From assembly GCF_039538045.1 (NCBI RefSeq), contig NZ_BAABBQ010000001.1, positions 766,001 to 830,000 of the forward strand: DNA of 64,000 bases, written 5' to 3'. This document shows positions 1 through 8,175 of this stretch, in pieces. This stretch comes from Sphingomonas swuensis (lineage in GTDB: Bacteria; Pseudomonadota; Alphaproteobacteria; Sphingomonadales; Sphingomonadaceae). A program made the translations under genes and the position numbers. Position 1 is the stretch's first letter, and every line of letters starts with the position of its first letter. Under the pieces are notes generated by a model. That model had not been told where the DNA came from. It saw nothing but the letters and a program-made list of their open reading frames with translations, and ran no database searches.

Positions 1-219
1 CATGCGTCCCCGGGCATGCTCAGCGAAAGCTTCACCCTCGTCAGAGCCCACGGCGTGCGGAAGGTCGGCGAGGGCGGAGGCGTCGCGGGAGAGGAGCAGA
101 TCACCGTCCACCTGGTCGACAAGGCTGATCTTGCTGCTTTCGTCGAGCGGCGTCGGAAAGCCGGCGTCGCCCTCGACGTCAAGCTGCTGCTTCCGCTTGC
201 ATCAGTTTTGCTTGCCTAA
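1..219 (+). CDS. NUDIX hydrolase (ADP-ribose pyrophosphatase type), C-terminal part
   Basis: The frame is open from the left edge of the window, so the gene begins upstream; about 72 residues remain. They contain SPGMLSE, then a V-G-E-G-G-G-V-A-G-E stretch and a VHLV segment. This is how the C-terminal half of NUDIX ADP-ribose/GDP-mannose pyrophosphatases reads after the Nudix box, which itself is missing here. Such enzymes hydrolyse nucleoside diphosphate sugars in the cytoplasm. The family call is from the tail only. The ATG at position 16 is internal and should not be taken as the start. Confidence 0.6.
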   Translation, partial: HASPGMLSESFTLVRAHGVRKVGEGGGVAGEEQITVHLVDKADLAAFVERRRKAGVALDVKLLLPLASVLLA

Positions 220-360
220 ACAGCGGGTTGGCAATCGCGGGTTCAGCCGCCCAAGGCGAAGCACGGTCATGTCCATCATCCACTTGTCGAACGCCGCCTT
301 GGCTTTGCAGCAGGCGGACGGCAGTGACGATCACGAAACAATCATGAGGGTTCCGCAACG

Positions 361-2529
361 ATGCTCAAGCATGCACTCCTGTCCGGATCGGCGCTCATCG
401 CGCTTGCCGGTTGCACGACCACGGCGGTTCCGGGCTCACCAATGACCCAGACGACGGTCGTTCCGGCTGCAAGCGAGCAGGCCACTGCTCCGGCCGTCCC
501 GGATAATGTGCTGTTGGCGGACTGGAGCGGCGGGTTCGAAGGCGTGCCGCCGTGGGACCGGGTCAAGCCGGGAGACTTCTCCGAAGCATTCACCTTTGCC
601 ATCGACGAGCAGCGCCGCGAGTATCGCGCGATCGCCGACAACACCGAGGCACCGACTTTCGCCAACACGATGGAGGCGATGGAGCGTGCCGGGCAGCGGC
701 TCGGTCGGGTCCAGTCGATCTTCGGAGTCTATACCGACAACCTCTCCACCCCCGAGATCCAAGCGCTCGATAAGGAGTGGAGCCCGAAGCTCTCGGCGGC
801 CGGAGACGAGATCACGCTCGACCCCAAGCTCTTCCAGCGGGTCGAAACCCTCTACAACAATCGCGCGAGCCTCGGCCTCGATGCGGTGCAGACACGGCTG
901 CTGACCCGCAGCTACGAATATTTCGTGCGTAATGGCGCAAAGCTGGATGGCGCGCAGAAGCAGCAACTGTCGGGCTACAATCAGCAGCTCGCCTCGCTCT
1001 TCAGCGAGTTCAATGCCAAGCTGCTCGCAGACGAGGGGACCTTCCTCCAGGCGAGCGAAGCCGAGATGAAGGGCGTGCCCGCCGACGTAAAGGCGGTCGC
1101 GGCGAGCGTCGCCAAGGAGAAGGGGCTTCCCTCAGGCAGCTATGCCATCCGCAACACCCGCTCGGCGGTCGAGCCGGTTCTGACCTTCGGCACCAACCGG
1201 GCGCTTCGCCAGAAGGTCTTCGAGGCCTTCGTCAACCGCGGCGACAACGGCAATGCCAATGACACCAACGCACTCATCCGGCAGATCGTGAAGCTTCGGT
1301 CGGACCGTGCCCGGCTGCTCGGCTATCCGACCCATGCGCATTGGCGGATGCAGGACACGATGGCCAAGTCGCCGGATCGCGGCATGGACCTCATGATGCG
1401 GGTCTGGCCTGCAGCGGTCGGGCGGGTAAAGCAGGAGGTCGCCGATATGGCGCCGTTCGCGCGCCGCGAGGGCGTTCGCACCGTCGAGGCGTGGGACTAT
1501 CGCTACTTCAACGAGAAGGTGCGCAAGGCCAAGTACGACCTGTCGGAAGAAGAGATCAAACCCTACTTCCAGCTCGACAACCTCGTGCAGGGCATGTTCT
1601 GGAGCGCGGGCCAGCTCTACGGCATGGAATTCAAGGAGAATACGGGCTCGGTCCCGGTCTTCCATCCCGATGTCCGGACCTTCGAGGTCAGCCGCGCGGG
1701 CAAGCCGATCGGCCTGTTCTACCTCGACACCTATGGTCGCGAGGGCAAGCGCTCTGGGGCGTGGATGACGACCTACCGGTCGCGCTCGCGGCTGCTCGGC
1801 GACGACATCGTGCTTGCCAGCAACAACAACAATTTCAACAAGCCCGAGGCGGGGCAGCCGGTGCTGATCAGCCTCGACGACGCGTCGACGTTATTCCACG
1901 AGTTCGGCCACGCCATCCACTATCTCAACGTCGACGTGAAGTATCCGAGCCTCGGCGGTGCGCAGCGCGACTTCGTCGAATATCCGAGCCAGGTGAACGA
2001 GAATTGGCTGCTGACACGGCCGGTGCTCGATCGCTTCGCCAAGCACTACAAGACCGGTCAGCCGATGCCGCAGAGTCTCGTCGCCAAGATCGAGAAAGCC
2101 TCGACCTTCGGGCAGGGCTTCGCGACGGTCGAGTATCTCAGCTCGGCGCTGGTCGACATGAAGCTGCACCTGCAGCCCGGCGGCGAGGTGGATCCGGACG
2201 CCTTCGAGCGGCAGGCGCTTGCGGAACTCGGCATGCCGCGCGAGATGGTCATGCGCCACCGGCTTCCGCAATTCGGGCACCTGTTCAGCTCGGACGCCTA
2301 TTCGGCCGGCTACTACAGCTATCTGTGGTCCGAGACGATGGACGCGGACACCTGGGCGGCGTTCGAGGAGACGGGCGATCCGTTCAACAAGACGATCGCT
2401 GATCGCTTCCGCACCATCCTTCTGCAGACCGGGAACGAGACCGACCGGGCCGAGGCCTATCGCCAGTTCCGCGGCCGCGACCCCGACGTGACGGCGCTGC
2501 TCAAGCGGCGCGGTTTCCCGGTGAACTGA
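361..2529 (+). CDS. dcp: M3 family oligopeptidase / peptidyl-dipeptidase Dcp, lipoprotein
   Basis: A 722-residue zinc metallopeptidase of the M3 (thimet oligopeptidase/Dcp) family. The zinc motif HEFGH lies at residues 513-517, within the usual F-H-E-F-G-H-A context. The N-terminus MLKHALLSGSALIALAGC is a lipoprotein signal with a lipobox (LAGC), so the protein is probably anchored in the cell envelope and degrades short peptides in the periplasm. Length fits the Dcp subgroup (about 680-720). Start: this ATG is the one that gives the signal peptide. The gene is convergent with the phosphotransferase downstream and is followed by a hairpin at 2538-2564. Confidence 0.92.
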   Translation: MLKHALLSGSALIALAGCTTTAVPGSPMTQTTVVPAASEQATAPAVPDNVLLADWSGGFEGVPPWDRVKPGDFSEAFTFAIDEQRREYRAIADNTEAPTFANTMEAMERAGQRLGRVQSIFGVYTDNLSTPEIQALDKEWSPKLSAAGDEITLDPKLFQRVETLYNNRASLGLDAVQTRLLTRSYEYFVRNGAKLDGAQKQQLSGYNQQLASLFSEFNAKLLADEGTFLQASEAEMKGVPADVKAVAASVAKEKGLPSGSYAIRNTRSAVEPVLTFGTNRALRQKVFEAFVNRGDNGNANDTNALIRQIVKLRSDRARLLGYPTHAHWRMQDTMAKSPDRGMDLMMRVWPAAVGRVKQEVADMAPFARREGVRTVEAWDYRYFNEKVRKAKYDLSEEEIKPYFQLDNLVQGMFWSAGQLYGMEFKENTGSVPVFHPDVRTFEVSRAGKPIGLFYLDTYGREGKRSGAWMTTYRSRSRLLGDDIVLASNNNNFNKPEAGQPVLISLDDASTLFHEFGHAIHYLNVDVKYPSLGGAQRDFVEYPSQVNENWLLTRPVLDRFAKHYKTGQPMPQSLVAKIEKASTFGQGFATVEYLSSALVDMKLHLQPGGEVDPDAFERQALAELGMPREMVMRHRLPQFGHLFSSDAYSAGYYSYLWSETMDADTWAAFEETGDPFNKTIADRFRTILLQTGNETDRAEAYRQFRGRDPDVTALLKRRGFPVN

Positions 2530-2537
2530 TGAAGCTT

Positions 2538-2564
2538 CCTCCCCGCTGCCAGGCGGCGGGGAGG
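2538..2564. terminator. Hairpin between convergent genes
   Basis: Perfect 9-bp inverted repeat CCTCCCCGC (2538-2546) / GCGGGGAGG (2556-2564) between the stop codons of the M3 peptidase and the phosphotransferase. There is no clear T-run, so it may act as a shared bidirectional terminator or mRNA 3'-end stabiliser. Confidence 0.55.
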
Positions 2565-2569
2565 AGCGC

Positions 2570-3637
2570 TCAGAGGCGGGCTTGCTGGGCCTCGCGCCAG
2601 GCCATTGCCGCGAGTGGCTCGAGCACCTTCGCACTTTCCTCGGCATGCGCGCTTGAGGCATTGCCGCGGGCGAGGCGCCCCTTGATGCCGTGGATGATCG
2701 CCGCCAGCCGGAACAGGTTGAAGACCATCAGATAGTCGAACGACGGAATGCCATCGCGGCCGTTACGGCGGCAGTATGCCGCGACATATTCCTCTTCGGC
2801 GGGAATGCCGAGCGCGGAGAGATCGAGCCCGGCCAGACCGGTGAAGAGTCCGGCCGGCATCCGGTACATCATGCAATGGTAGACGAAGTCACTCTCGGGA
2901 TCGCCGAGCGTCGACAACTCCCAGTCGAGCACTGCCCGCACGCTGGGCGCTTCGGCGTCGAAGATCATGTTATCGCATCGAAAATCGCCATGGACGATGC
3001 GGCTTTCGCCCTTGTCGGGGGGCAGGTGCTTGCCGAGCCAATCGACCAAACGGTCCATGTCGGCGACCCGGCCGGCATCGGAGTCGGAGAGATACTGCTT
3101 CGACCATCGCGCGACCTGGCGCTCGACGAAGCCGCCCGCCTTGCCATAGTCGCCAAGGCCAATCGTTGCCGGATCGAAGGAGTGGAGCCTGGCGATGGTG
3201 GCGTTCATCGCGTCGAAGTGGGCAGCGCGGGCAGGTGGAGTGAGGCCCGGGAAGCTCGCTTCCCAGACGACTCGTCCTTCGATCATGTCCATGACGTAGA
3301 AGGCGGTGCCGATGACGCCCTCGTCCTCGCAAAGGGCATGCACATGCGGCACGGGAAAGCCTTGCTGCCCAAGTGCCGCGATCACACGATATTCGCGGTC
3401 GACGGCATGGGCACCTGGAAGCGTCTTCCCAGGAGGCTTGCGGCGCAGCACGTAGGACGCAGTTGGAGTATCGAGCCGGTAGGTTGGGTTCGACTGCCCG
3501 CCCTTGAACTGGCTCACGCGGAGCGGCCCTGCAAAGCCGGCGACATGGCTATCCATCCACCGGGCGAGTGCCTCTTCGTCGAAGCGCAGTCGTTCGGAAA
3601 CGTCGCGGGTGCCTGTGTTGGCAGTCGTGCGGTCCAT
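2570..3637 (-). CDS. Phosphotransferase family protein (APH/ACAD10-like)
   Basis: 355 residues with the aminoglycoside-phosphotransferase/choline-kinase fold. The catalytic loop is IVHGDFRCDN and the metal-binding motif is LDWELSTLGDP, in the order and spacing of the APH family. The subgroup with SNPTYRL and YVLRRKPPGK near the N-terminus is the one fused to or encoded beside acyl-CoA dehydrogenases (ACAD10/11-like), where it phosphorylates hydroxyacyl-CoA substrates. That substrate is inference here, because no acyl-CoA dehydrogenase is adjacent. Cytoplasmic; no signal peptide. Antibiotic resistance should not be assumed. Confidence 0.85.
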   Translation of the reverse strand: MDRTTANTGTRDVSERLRFDEEALARWMDSHVAGFAGPLRVSQFKGGQSNPTYRLDTPTASYVLRRKPPGKTLPGAHAVDREYRVIAALGQQGFPVPHVHALCEDEGVIGTAFYVMDMIEGRVVWEASFPGLTPPARAAHFDAMNATIARLHSFDPATIGLGDYGKAGGFVERQVARWSKQYLSDSDAGRVADMDRLVDWLGKHLPPDKGESRIVHGDFRCDNMIFDAEAPSVRAVLDWELSTLGDPESDFVYHCMMYRMPAGLFTGLAGLDLSALGIPAEEEYVAAYCRRNGRDGIPSFDYLMVFNLFRLAAIIHGIKGRLARGNASSAHAEESAKVLEPLAAMAWREAQQARL

Positions 3638-3749
3638 GCGCTCTCGTCATCCTCGGCAGGTTGTTGCATCCATGCCGTAGCCGGTCCCAACCTCCCAGCC
3701 AAAGCAATGGATGGGGAAACAAGTTCAGCATGACGCTGGTTGGGGCCGC

Positions 3750-4595
3750 ATGCCCCGTATTGTTCATCTTTCCGACCTTCATTTCGGCGCTCACGACGAG
3801 CAGATCGTCAATGCCGTCGCTGAAGAGGTCGACTCCGCCCGGCCCGATCTCGTCATCATCAGCGGCGACTTCACCCAGCGCGCCAAGACCGAGCAGTTCC
3901 AGCAGGCGGGCCGGTTCCTCGCGCGGCTGCGCGACAGCGGACATGAGGTGCTGGCGGTCCCCGGCAACCATGACGTGCCGCTCTACGACGTGCTTCGACG
4001 CTTCCTTTCGCCACTTGCCCGCTACAAGCGCTTCGTCGACGAGACGCTGTGCCCCTGGCACCAGCTGGAGGGCGTGTCGGTGCTGGGGCTCAACACGGCC
4101 CGCTCCCTGACCATCAAGGACGGGCGCATCAACCGCGAGCAGGTCGACTTCGTCCGTCGGCATTTCGACGAAGCGCCCAAGGGCGACCTCAAGCTGCTCG
4201 TTACCCATCACCCGTTGTTCGCGCTGCCGGTCGACGATGCCGGATTGCTCGGGAAGGCGATTGGTCGACAGGAACTGGCGCTCGACGCGGTCAACGACCT
4301 TGGCGTCGACGTCCTCCTTGCCGGACACAACCACCGCGCATCAACGCATTATGCCCGTGACCTGGTCACCCGGGCAGGCGGGGCGCTGGTGGTGCAGGCA
4401 GGTACGGCAACCTCGGTCCGAACCCGGGAAGAAGTGCAGAGCTTCAATATCCTCGAGGTCACCCCGCACGAGGTGACGCTGGGACTTAAGCGCTGGGCAG
4501 GCGAGGCGTTCGAGACCGCTGAACCCAGCCGCTATGTCGAGCACGAGGGAAGCTGGACGCGGGCGGACGTGCTCGCCGACCCTGCGGAGGCTTGA
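3750..4595 (+). CDS. Metallophosphoesterase
   Basis: 281-residue calcineurin-like phosphoesterase. All metal-binding blocks are present in order: DLHFG near residue 7, GDFTQ, GNHD, THHP and GHNHRAS. The start MPRIVHLSDLHFG at 3750 places the first motif at its usual distance from the N-terminus; an upstream ATG at 3711 would add 13 unrelated residues. Related proteins hydrolyse cyclic nucleotides or other phosphodiesters, but the substrate cannot be read from sequence. It is followed by nadC after about 30 nt, so the two may be co-transcribed. Confidence 0.88.
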   Translation: MPRIVHLSDLHFGAHDEQIVNAVAEEVDSARPDLVIISGDFTQRAKTEQFQQAGRFLARLRDSGHEVLAVPGNHDVPLYDVLRRFLSPLARYKRFVDETLCPWHQLEGVSVLGLNTARSLTIKDGRINREQVDFVRRHFDEAPKGDLKLLVTHHPLFALPVDDAGLLGKAIGRQELALDAVNDLGVDVLLAGHNHRASTHYARDLVTRAGGALVVQAGTATSVRTREEVQSFNILEVTPHEVTLGLKRWAGEAFETAEPSRYVEHEGSWTRADVLADPAEA

Positions 4596-4626
4596 GCCGA
4601 AGGCCGACGCAATCCATGGGGGTGCG

Positions 4627-5466
4627 ATGATCAACGGTTTCGACCTCGACGACTTCGTCACCCGCACGCTGGCCGAAGACTTGGGCGTCGGCGGGGACGT
4701 TACTTCCGCCGCGACAATACCCGCCGATGCGCGCTTCACGGCAACGATGAACTGCCGCGAGGAGATCGTCGTCGCGGGCATCGACTTGGCAAAGGCGTTC
4801 TTTCGTCGGATCGATCCCGAGGTCACCATCAGCCTTGAAATTGAAGATGGAGCGAAAGCGGCTACGGGAACAGTCCTGATGCGGCTTGAAGGGAAGGCGC
4901 GGGCAATGCTGACGGCGGAGCGCTCGGCGCTCAATACGCTTCAGCATCTATCTGGTATCGCGACTCTCACCGATCGTTACGTCGACGCGATCAAGGGAAC
5001 CGGGGCGACCCTGCTCGATACCCGAAAGACTATCCCAGGGCTTAGGCTGCTAGAGAAATATGCCGCGCGGATGGGCGGTGCGATGAACCATCGGCTGCGG
5101 CTCGACGACGGTCTTCTGATCAAGGACAATCACGTGGCCGTGAACGGATCGGTGGGGGCCGCCGTGGCACGTGCCAAGGCGGCGGCGAGCGGGCTTCAGG
5201 TACAGGTCGAGGTCGACAGTCTCGACCAGATCGAACCGGCGCTGATGGCCGGCGCAGAGCGTCTGTTGCTCGACAACATGGCGCCGCCAATGCTGCGCGA
5301 GGCCGTGAGGCGGGTAGCTGGCCGCGTTCCTCTCGAAGCCTCGGGCGGGGTCAATCTCGAGACGATCCGGCCGATTGCAGAGACGGGGGTCGACTTCATC
5401 TCGGTCGGGCGGATCACGCAGTCGGCTCCAGCCGTCGACATCGGTCTCGATTTCTCCCTGACTTAG
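4627..5466 (+). CDS. nadC: Nicotinate-nucleotide pyrophosphorylase (carboxylating)
   Basis: 279 residues. It makes nicotinate mononucleotide, CO2 and pyrophosphate from quinolinate and PRPP in de novo NAD synthesis. Signature segments are DTRKTIPGLR, NHR near residue 155, KDNH and EVDSLDQ, ending with SVGRITQSAPAVDIGLDF. Start: ATG at 4627 preceded by a GGGG-rich Shine-Dalgarno-like stretch; an upstream in-frame ATG (4534) lies inside the phosphoesterase gene. nadA and nadB are not in the window. Confidence 0.95.
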   Translation: MINGFDLDDFVTRTLAEDLGVGGDVTSAATIPADARFTATMNCREEIVVAGIDLAKAFFRRIDPEVTISLEIEDGAKAATGTVLMRLEGKARAMLTAERSALNTLQHLSGIATLTDRYVDAIKGTGATLLDTRKTIPGLRLLEKYAARMGGAMNHRLRLDDGLLIKDNHVAVNGSVGAAVARAKAAASGLQVQVEVDSLDQIEPALMAGAERLLLDNMAPPMLREAVRRVAGRVPLEASGGVNLETIRPIAETGVDFISVGRITQSAPAVDIGLDFSLT

Positions 5467-5549
5467 CTGAACGGGAGCGAACGGGGCGGTTCAGGACGGC
5501 GACAGTGCACATGGCCGACAAGGGCTCCAACGACAAAGGAGCCAGGCTC

Positions 5550-5924
5550 ATGTTCAATAAGTCCATCATCGCCGCAACCGCTCTCTCGCTGGCCGCGATC
5601 CCGGGCGCAGCGAGCGCCCAATATTATCCCAGCCAGCCTTATTATGGCGGCGGGTACAATGGTCAGGCCTATTACGGTCAGAACCGCTGCTCGGGCACGA
5701 CCGGGACCGTCATTGGCGGTGTCGCCGGCGCGGTCGTCGGAAGCAAGATCGCGGGCAGCCGCCAGCGCTATGACTATTACGGCAATCGCCGCGGCGGCAG
5801 CAATGCGACCGGCGCGATCATCGGCGGCGCGGTCGGTGCGCTTCTCGGCCGCAAGGTCGACAAGGACTCGTGCAAGAGCCGCAACCGCTACAATGGCTAC
5901 AACAACTACGGTTATCGCTACTAA
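5550..5924 (+). CDS. Glycine-zipper 2TM-domain surface protein
   Basis: 124 residues. A signal peptide (MFNKSIIAATALSLAAIPGAASA) is followed by a Tyr/Gly/Gln-rich segment and a glycine-zipper block with G-x3-G repeats: GTVIGGVAGAVVGSKIAG, then ATGAIIGGAVGALLGRKVD. These blocks form membrane-inserted hairpins in the Rick_17kDa/SlyB-like family of outer-membrane proteins. The C-terminus is again Tyr/Asn/Arg-rich. Start chosen at 5550 because AAAGGA lies at 5535-5540 and the signal peptide then begins immediately. A strong terminator follows at 5945-5975. Confidence 0.85.
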   Translation: MFNKSIIAATALSLAAIPGAASAQYYPSQPYYGGGYNGQAYYGQNRCSGTTGTVIGGVAGAVVGSKIAGSRQRYDYYGNRRGGSNATGAIIGGAVGALLGRKVDKDSCKSRNRYNGYNNYGYRY

Positions 5925-5944
5925 GCGCTGACCAGCCACGCTCA

Positions 5945-5975
5945 GGGCCGCCGGGACCACTCGGCGGCCCTTTTT
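5945..5975 (+). terminator. Rho-independent terminator
   Basis: GGGCCGCCG (5945-5953) pairs with CGGCGGCCC (5962-5970), with an 8-nt loop and a following run of five T. It sits 20 nt after the glycine-zipper gene. One of the clearest terminators in the window. Confidence 0.9.
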
Positions 5976-6038
5976 CGTTTGGGGTGGGACCAAGCGGCGG
6001 TATAGGCCGCTGCTGTTCCTCACTGGGAGTGTCGAAGA

Positions 6039-7445
6039 GTGTTCAAGGGTCTGTCGCCAGTCATGTATCGCGGCCGCGAGGTCTGGCCGCTGGTCGAGGG
6101 CGGCAAGGGTGTGTCCGCGACCAATCACATGAGCTCGGGCGCCTGGGCTGCTGCGGGCGGGATCGGCACTGTAAGTGCGGTCAACGCCGACAGCTACGAT
6201 CCAGAAGGACGGATCATCCCGCAGGTCTACAATGGCATGACCCGCCGCGAACGGCATGACGAACTGATCCGTTATGCGATCGAAGGTGCGGTGACCCAGG
6301 TCAAGAAGGCCTACGAGGTCGCCAGCGGACGCGGCGCGATCAATATCAACGTGTTGTGGGAGATGGGCGGTGCTCCGACCATCCTGCACGGCGTGCTCGA
6401 GCGCACCAAGGGGCTGGTTGCCGGAGTCACCTGCGGTGCGGGCATGCCCTACAAGCTGTCCGAGATCGCCGCTCAGTACAACGTTTCCTACCTTCCGATC
6501 GTCAGCTCGGGGCGCGCATTTCGCGCCCTCTGGAAGCGCGCCTACAGCAAGGTTTCGGAGCTGCTCAGCGCGGTGGTCTACGAGGACCCCTGGCTCGCGG
6601 GAGGGCACAACGGCCTCTCCAATGCCGAAGATCCCCGCGCGCCGCAGGATCCCTATCCGAGGGTGAAGGAATTGCGCGCGGTGATGCGCGAGGGCGGGAT
6701 CAGCGACGACGTGCCGATCGTCATGGCCGGCGGCGTGTGGCGGCTCGACGAATGGGAAGAGTGGATCGACAATCCCGAGCTCGGCGCGATCATGTTCCAG
6801 TTCGGAACTCGTCCGCTGCTGACCCAGGAGAGCCCGATTCCGGCCGAATGGAAGGCCCGGCTGATGACACTGGAGGAGGGCGACGTCCTGCTCCACAAGT
6901 TCAGCCCCACCGGCTTCTACTCTTCGGCGGTGCGCAATCCTTTCCTGCGCTGGCTCGAAGCCCGCTCGCAGCGCCAGATCGCCTTCACCAAGGAGCAAAT
7001 CGGCGATCACGCCTTCGAACTCGACGTGGGGATCGGCACCAAGAAGAATTACTGGGTCACCAAGGGCGACCTCCAGCACGCGCGCGAGTGGTATGGCGCG
7101 GGTTTCACACAGGCGATGAAGACACCCGACGACACGCTGGTGTTCGTCACCCCCGAGGACGAGAAGATCATCCGCAAGGATCAGGCCGACTGCATGGGCT
7201 GCCTTTCTCAGTGCAGCTTCTCGAGCTGGGCGGACAATGAGAAGAATTCGTCGGGCCGCCTCGCCGATCCGCGCAGCTTCTGCATTCAGAAGACGCTCCA
7301 GGACATCGCGCATGGTGGACCAGTCGAGCAGAACCTGATGTTCGCCGGGCACGCCGCTTTCCGCTTCAAGACCGATCCCTTCTACTCGAACGGCTTCGTT
7401 CCGACGGTGAAGCAGCTCGTGGACCGGATTCGGACGGGGGCCTGA
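6039..7445 (+). CDS. NAD(P)H-dependent flavin oxidoreductase / nitronate monooxygenase family
   Basis: 468 residues of the 2-nitropropane-dioxygenase-like TIM-barrel flavoprotein family. Visible are the N-terminal GGKGVSATNHMSSGAWAAAG segment, the central GVTCGAGMPY and PIVSSGRAF blocks, and VIVMAGGVW and IMFQFGTRP in the FMN phosphate region. It is longer than classic nitronate monooxygenases (about 320-360). The extra C-terminal part holds a CMGCLSQC cluster plus a later Cys, suggesting an additional metal or redox site. GTG start at 6039. The stop overlaps the start of the SH3 protein by 1 nt, so they form an operon. Confidence 0.85.
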   Translation: MFKGLSPVMYRGREVWPLVEGGKGVSATNHMSSGAWAAAGGIGTVSAVNADSYDPEGRIIPQVYNGMTRRERHDELIRYAIEGAVTQVKKAYEVASGRGAININVLWEMGGAPTILHGVLERTKGLVAGVTCGAGMPYKLSEIAAQYNVSYLPIVSSGRAFRALWKRAYSKVSELLSAVVYEDPWLAGGHNGLSNAEDPRAPQDPYPRVKELRAVMREGGISDDVPIVMAGGVWRLDEWEEWIDNPELGAIMFQFGTRPLLTQESPIPAEWKARLMTLEEGDVLLHKFSPTGFYSSAVRNPFLRWLEARSQRQIAFTKEQIGDHAFELDVGIGTKKNYWVTKGDLQHAREWYGAGFTQAMKTPDDTLVFVTPEDEKIIRKDQADCMGCLSQCSFSSWADNEKNSSGRLADPRSFCIQKTLQDIAHGGPVEQNLMFAGHAAFRFKTDPFYSNGFVPTVKQLVDRIRTGA

Positions 7446-7918
7446 TGAAGCGGCTGCTCGGCTTCCTGTTTCTTGGCGCGGCGTCGGTTGCGACTGCGCA
7501 GGACCGTCCGGTGCCCTACTGGGCATCGCTCGCCAGCGGCGAAGCGATGATGCGCACTGGTCCGGCGCGGAGCTATCCGGGTGTGTGGCTCTACAAGCGG
7601 CGCGATCTTCCGGTGCGCGTGCTCAAGCGGTTCGAAAGCTGGCGCCTGATCGAGGACAGCGAAGGCGCGCGCGGCTGGATGCTGAGCACGATGCTGAGCG
7701 ATCGTCGCACTGCTCTTGTCGCCGCGGGCTCGCCGCGTGAGGTCCGGGCCAAGGCCGAGGAGGGCAGCCGGGTCCGCTATCTCGTCGAGCCGGGTGCCGT
7801 TGGACGGGTCGACGACTGCGGGTCGGGCTGGTGCCATATCAGCTTCGGCGACCGCGATGGCCACATCAAGATCAGCGATCTGTGGGGCGTCGCCCCGGGC
7901 GAGAGCTTCGACGACTAG
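7445..7918 (+). CDS. SH3-domain protein, secreted
   Basis: 157 residues with a signal peptide (MKRLLGFLFLGAASVATAQ). Two SH3-like repeats follow: residues about 25-80, with the typical SGEAMMRTGPARSYPGVW and RGWMLSTML, and a second degenerate one ending GWCHISFGDRDGHI. Bacterial SH3_4/SH3_3 domains of this kind are periplasmic and may bind peptidoglycan. Overlap of 1 nt with the upstream flavoprotein indicates translational coupling. No catalytic domain is attached. Confidence 0.85.
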   Translation: MKRLLGFLFLGAASVATAQDRPVPYWASLASGEAMMRTGPARSYPGVWLYKRRDLPVRVLKRFESWRLIEDSEGARGWMLSTMLSDRRTALVAAGSPREVRAKAEEGSRVRYLVEPGAVGRVDDCGSGWCHISFGDRDGHIKISDLWGVAPGESFDD

Positions 7919-7920
7919 CC

Positions 7921-7956
7921 TGTCAAGAACGCTTGACATGTAAAGAGTGTTTGACA
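7921..7956. promoter_or_regulatory. Two abutting 18-bp palindromic operators with TTGACA boxes
   Basis: TGTCAAGAACGCTTGACA (7921-7938) is a perfect 7+4+7 dyad. It is followed without a gap by TGTAAAGAGTGTTTGACA (7939-7956), a degenerate copy with two arm mismatches. Both right halves contain a -35-like TTGACA (7933-7938 and 7951-7956). The array ends 12 nt before the ATG of the HTH regulator, so it is the obvious candidate for autoregulation. A promoter using the first TTGACA would start transcription at or next to the ATG. Confidence 0.75.
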
Positions 7957-7968
7957 TACCCATGGTTC

Positions 7969-8175
7969 ATGGAGAACCGGGTCAAACATTGGCGTGAACA
8001 GGTCGGATGGTCGCAGGGCGAGCTTGCCCGCAGACTTGGCGTTTCGCGCCAGACCGTGAACGCGGTCGAGACCGACAAATATGACCCGAGCCTCCCGCTG
8101 GCACTGCGCCTGGCCAAGCTGTTCGCCGTTCAGGTTGACCAGCTCTTTCTCGATCCATGGGAGCCTCAGGAATGA
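7969..8175 (+). CDS. Small XRE-family HTH transcriptional regulator
   Basis: 68 residues, almost entirely one helix-turn-helix: VKHWREQVGWSQGELARRLGVSRQTVNAVETDKYDPSLPLALRLAKLF, as in the YozG/Cro-like single-domain regulators. No Shine-Dalgarno is visible before ATG 7969. Together with the promoter-like hexamers just upstream this suggests a leaderless mRNA. The stop codon overlaps the next ATG (ATGA), so it is coupled to the membrane protein gene. Such small regulators commonly repress a downstream membrane-protein gene; the inducing signal is unknown. Confidence 0.88.
   Translation: MENRVKHWREQVGWSQGELARRLGVSRQTVNAVETDKYDPSLPLALRLAKLFAVQVDQLFLDPWEPQE

Noticed and set aside
230..320. Minus-strand peptide KAKAAFDKWMMDM between the NUDIX tail and the M3 gene
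   Set aside because: Only about 30 codons between stops, without a start or ribosome-binding site; at most a gene remnant, so not listed.
2570..3637. Aminoglycoside resistance gene
   Set aside because: The APH fold is present but the subgroup motifs match ACAD10/11-like kinases, not resistance phosphotransferases.
5463..7526. 687-codon minus-strand frame
   Set aside because: Antisense to the glycine-zipper and flavoprotein genes, with His/Arg/Asp-rich composition typical of a high-GC shadow and no family resemblance.
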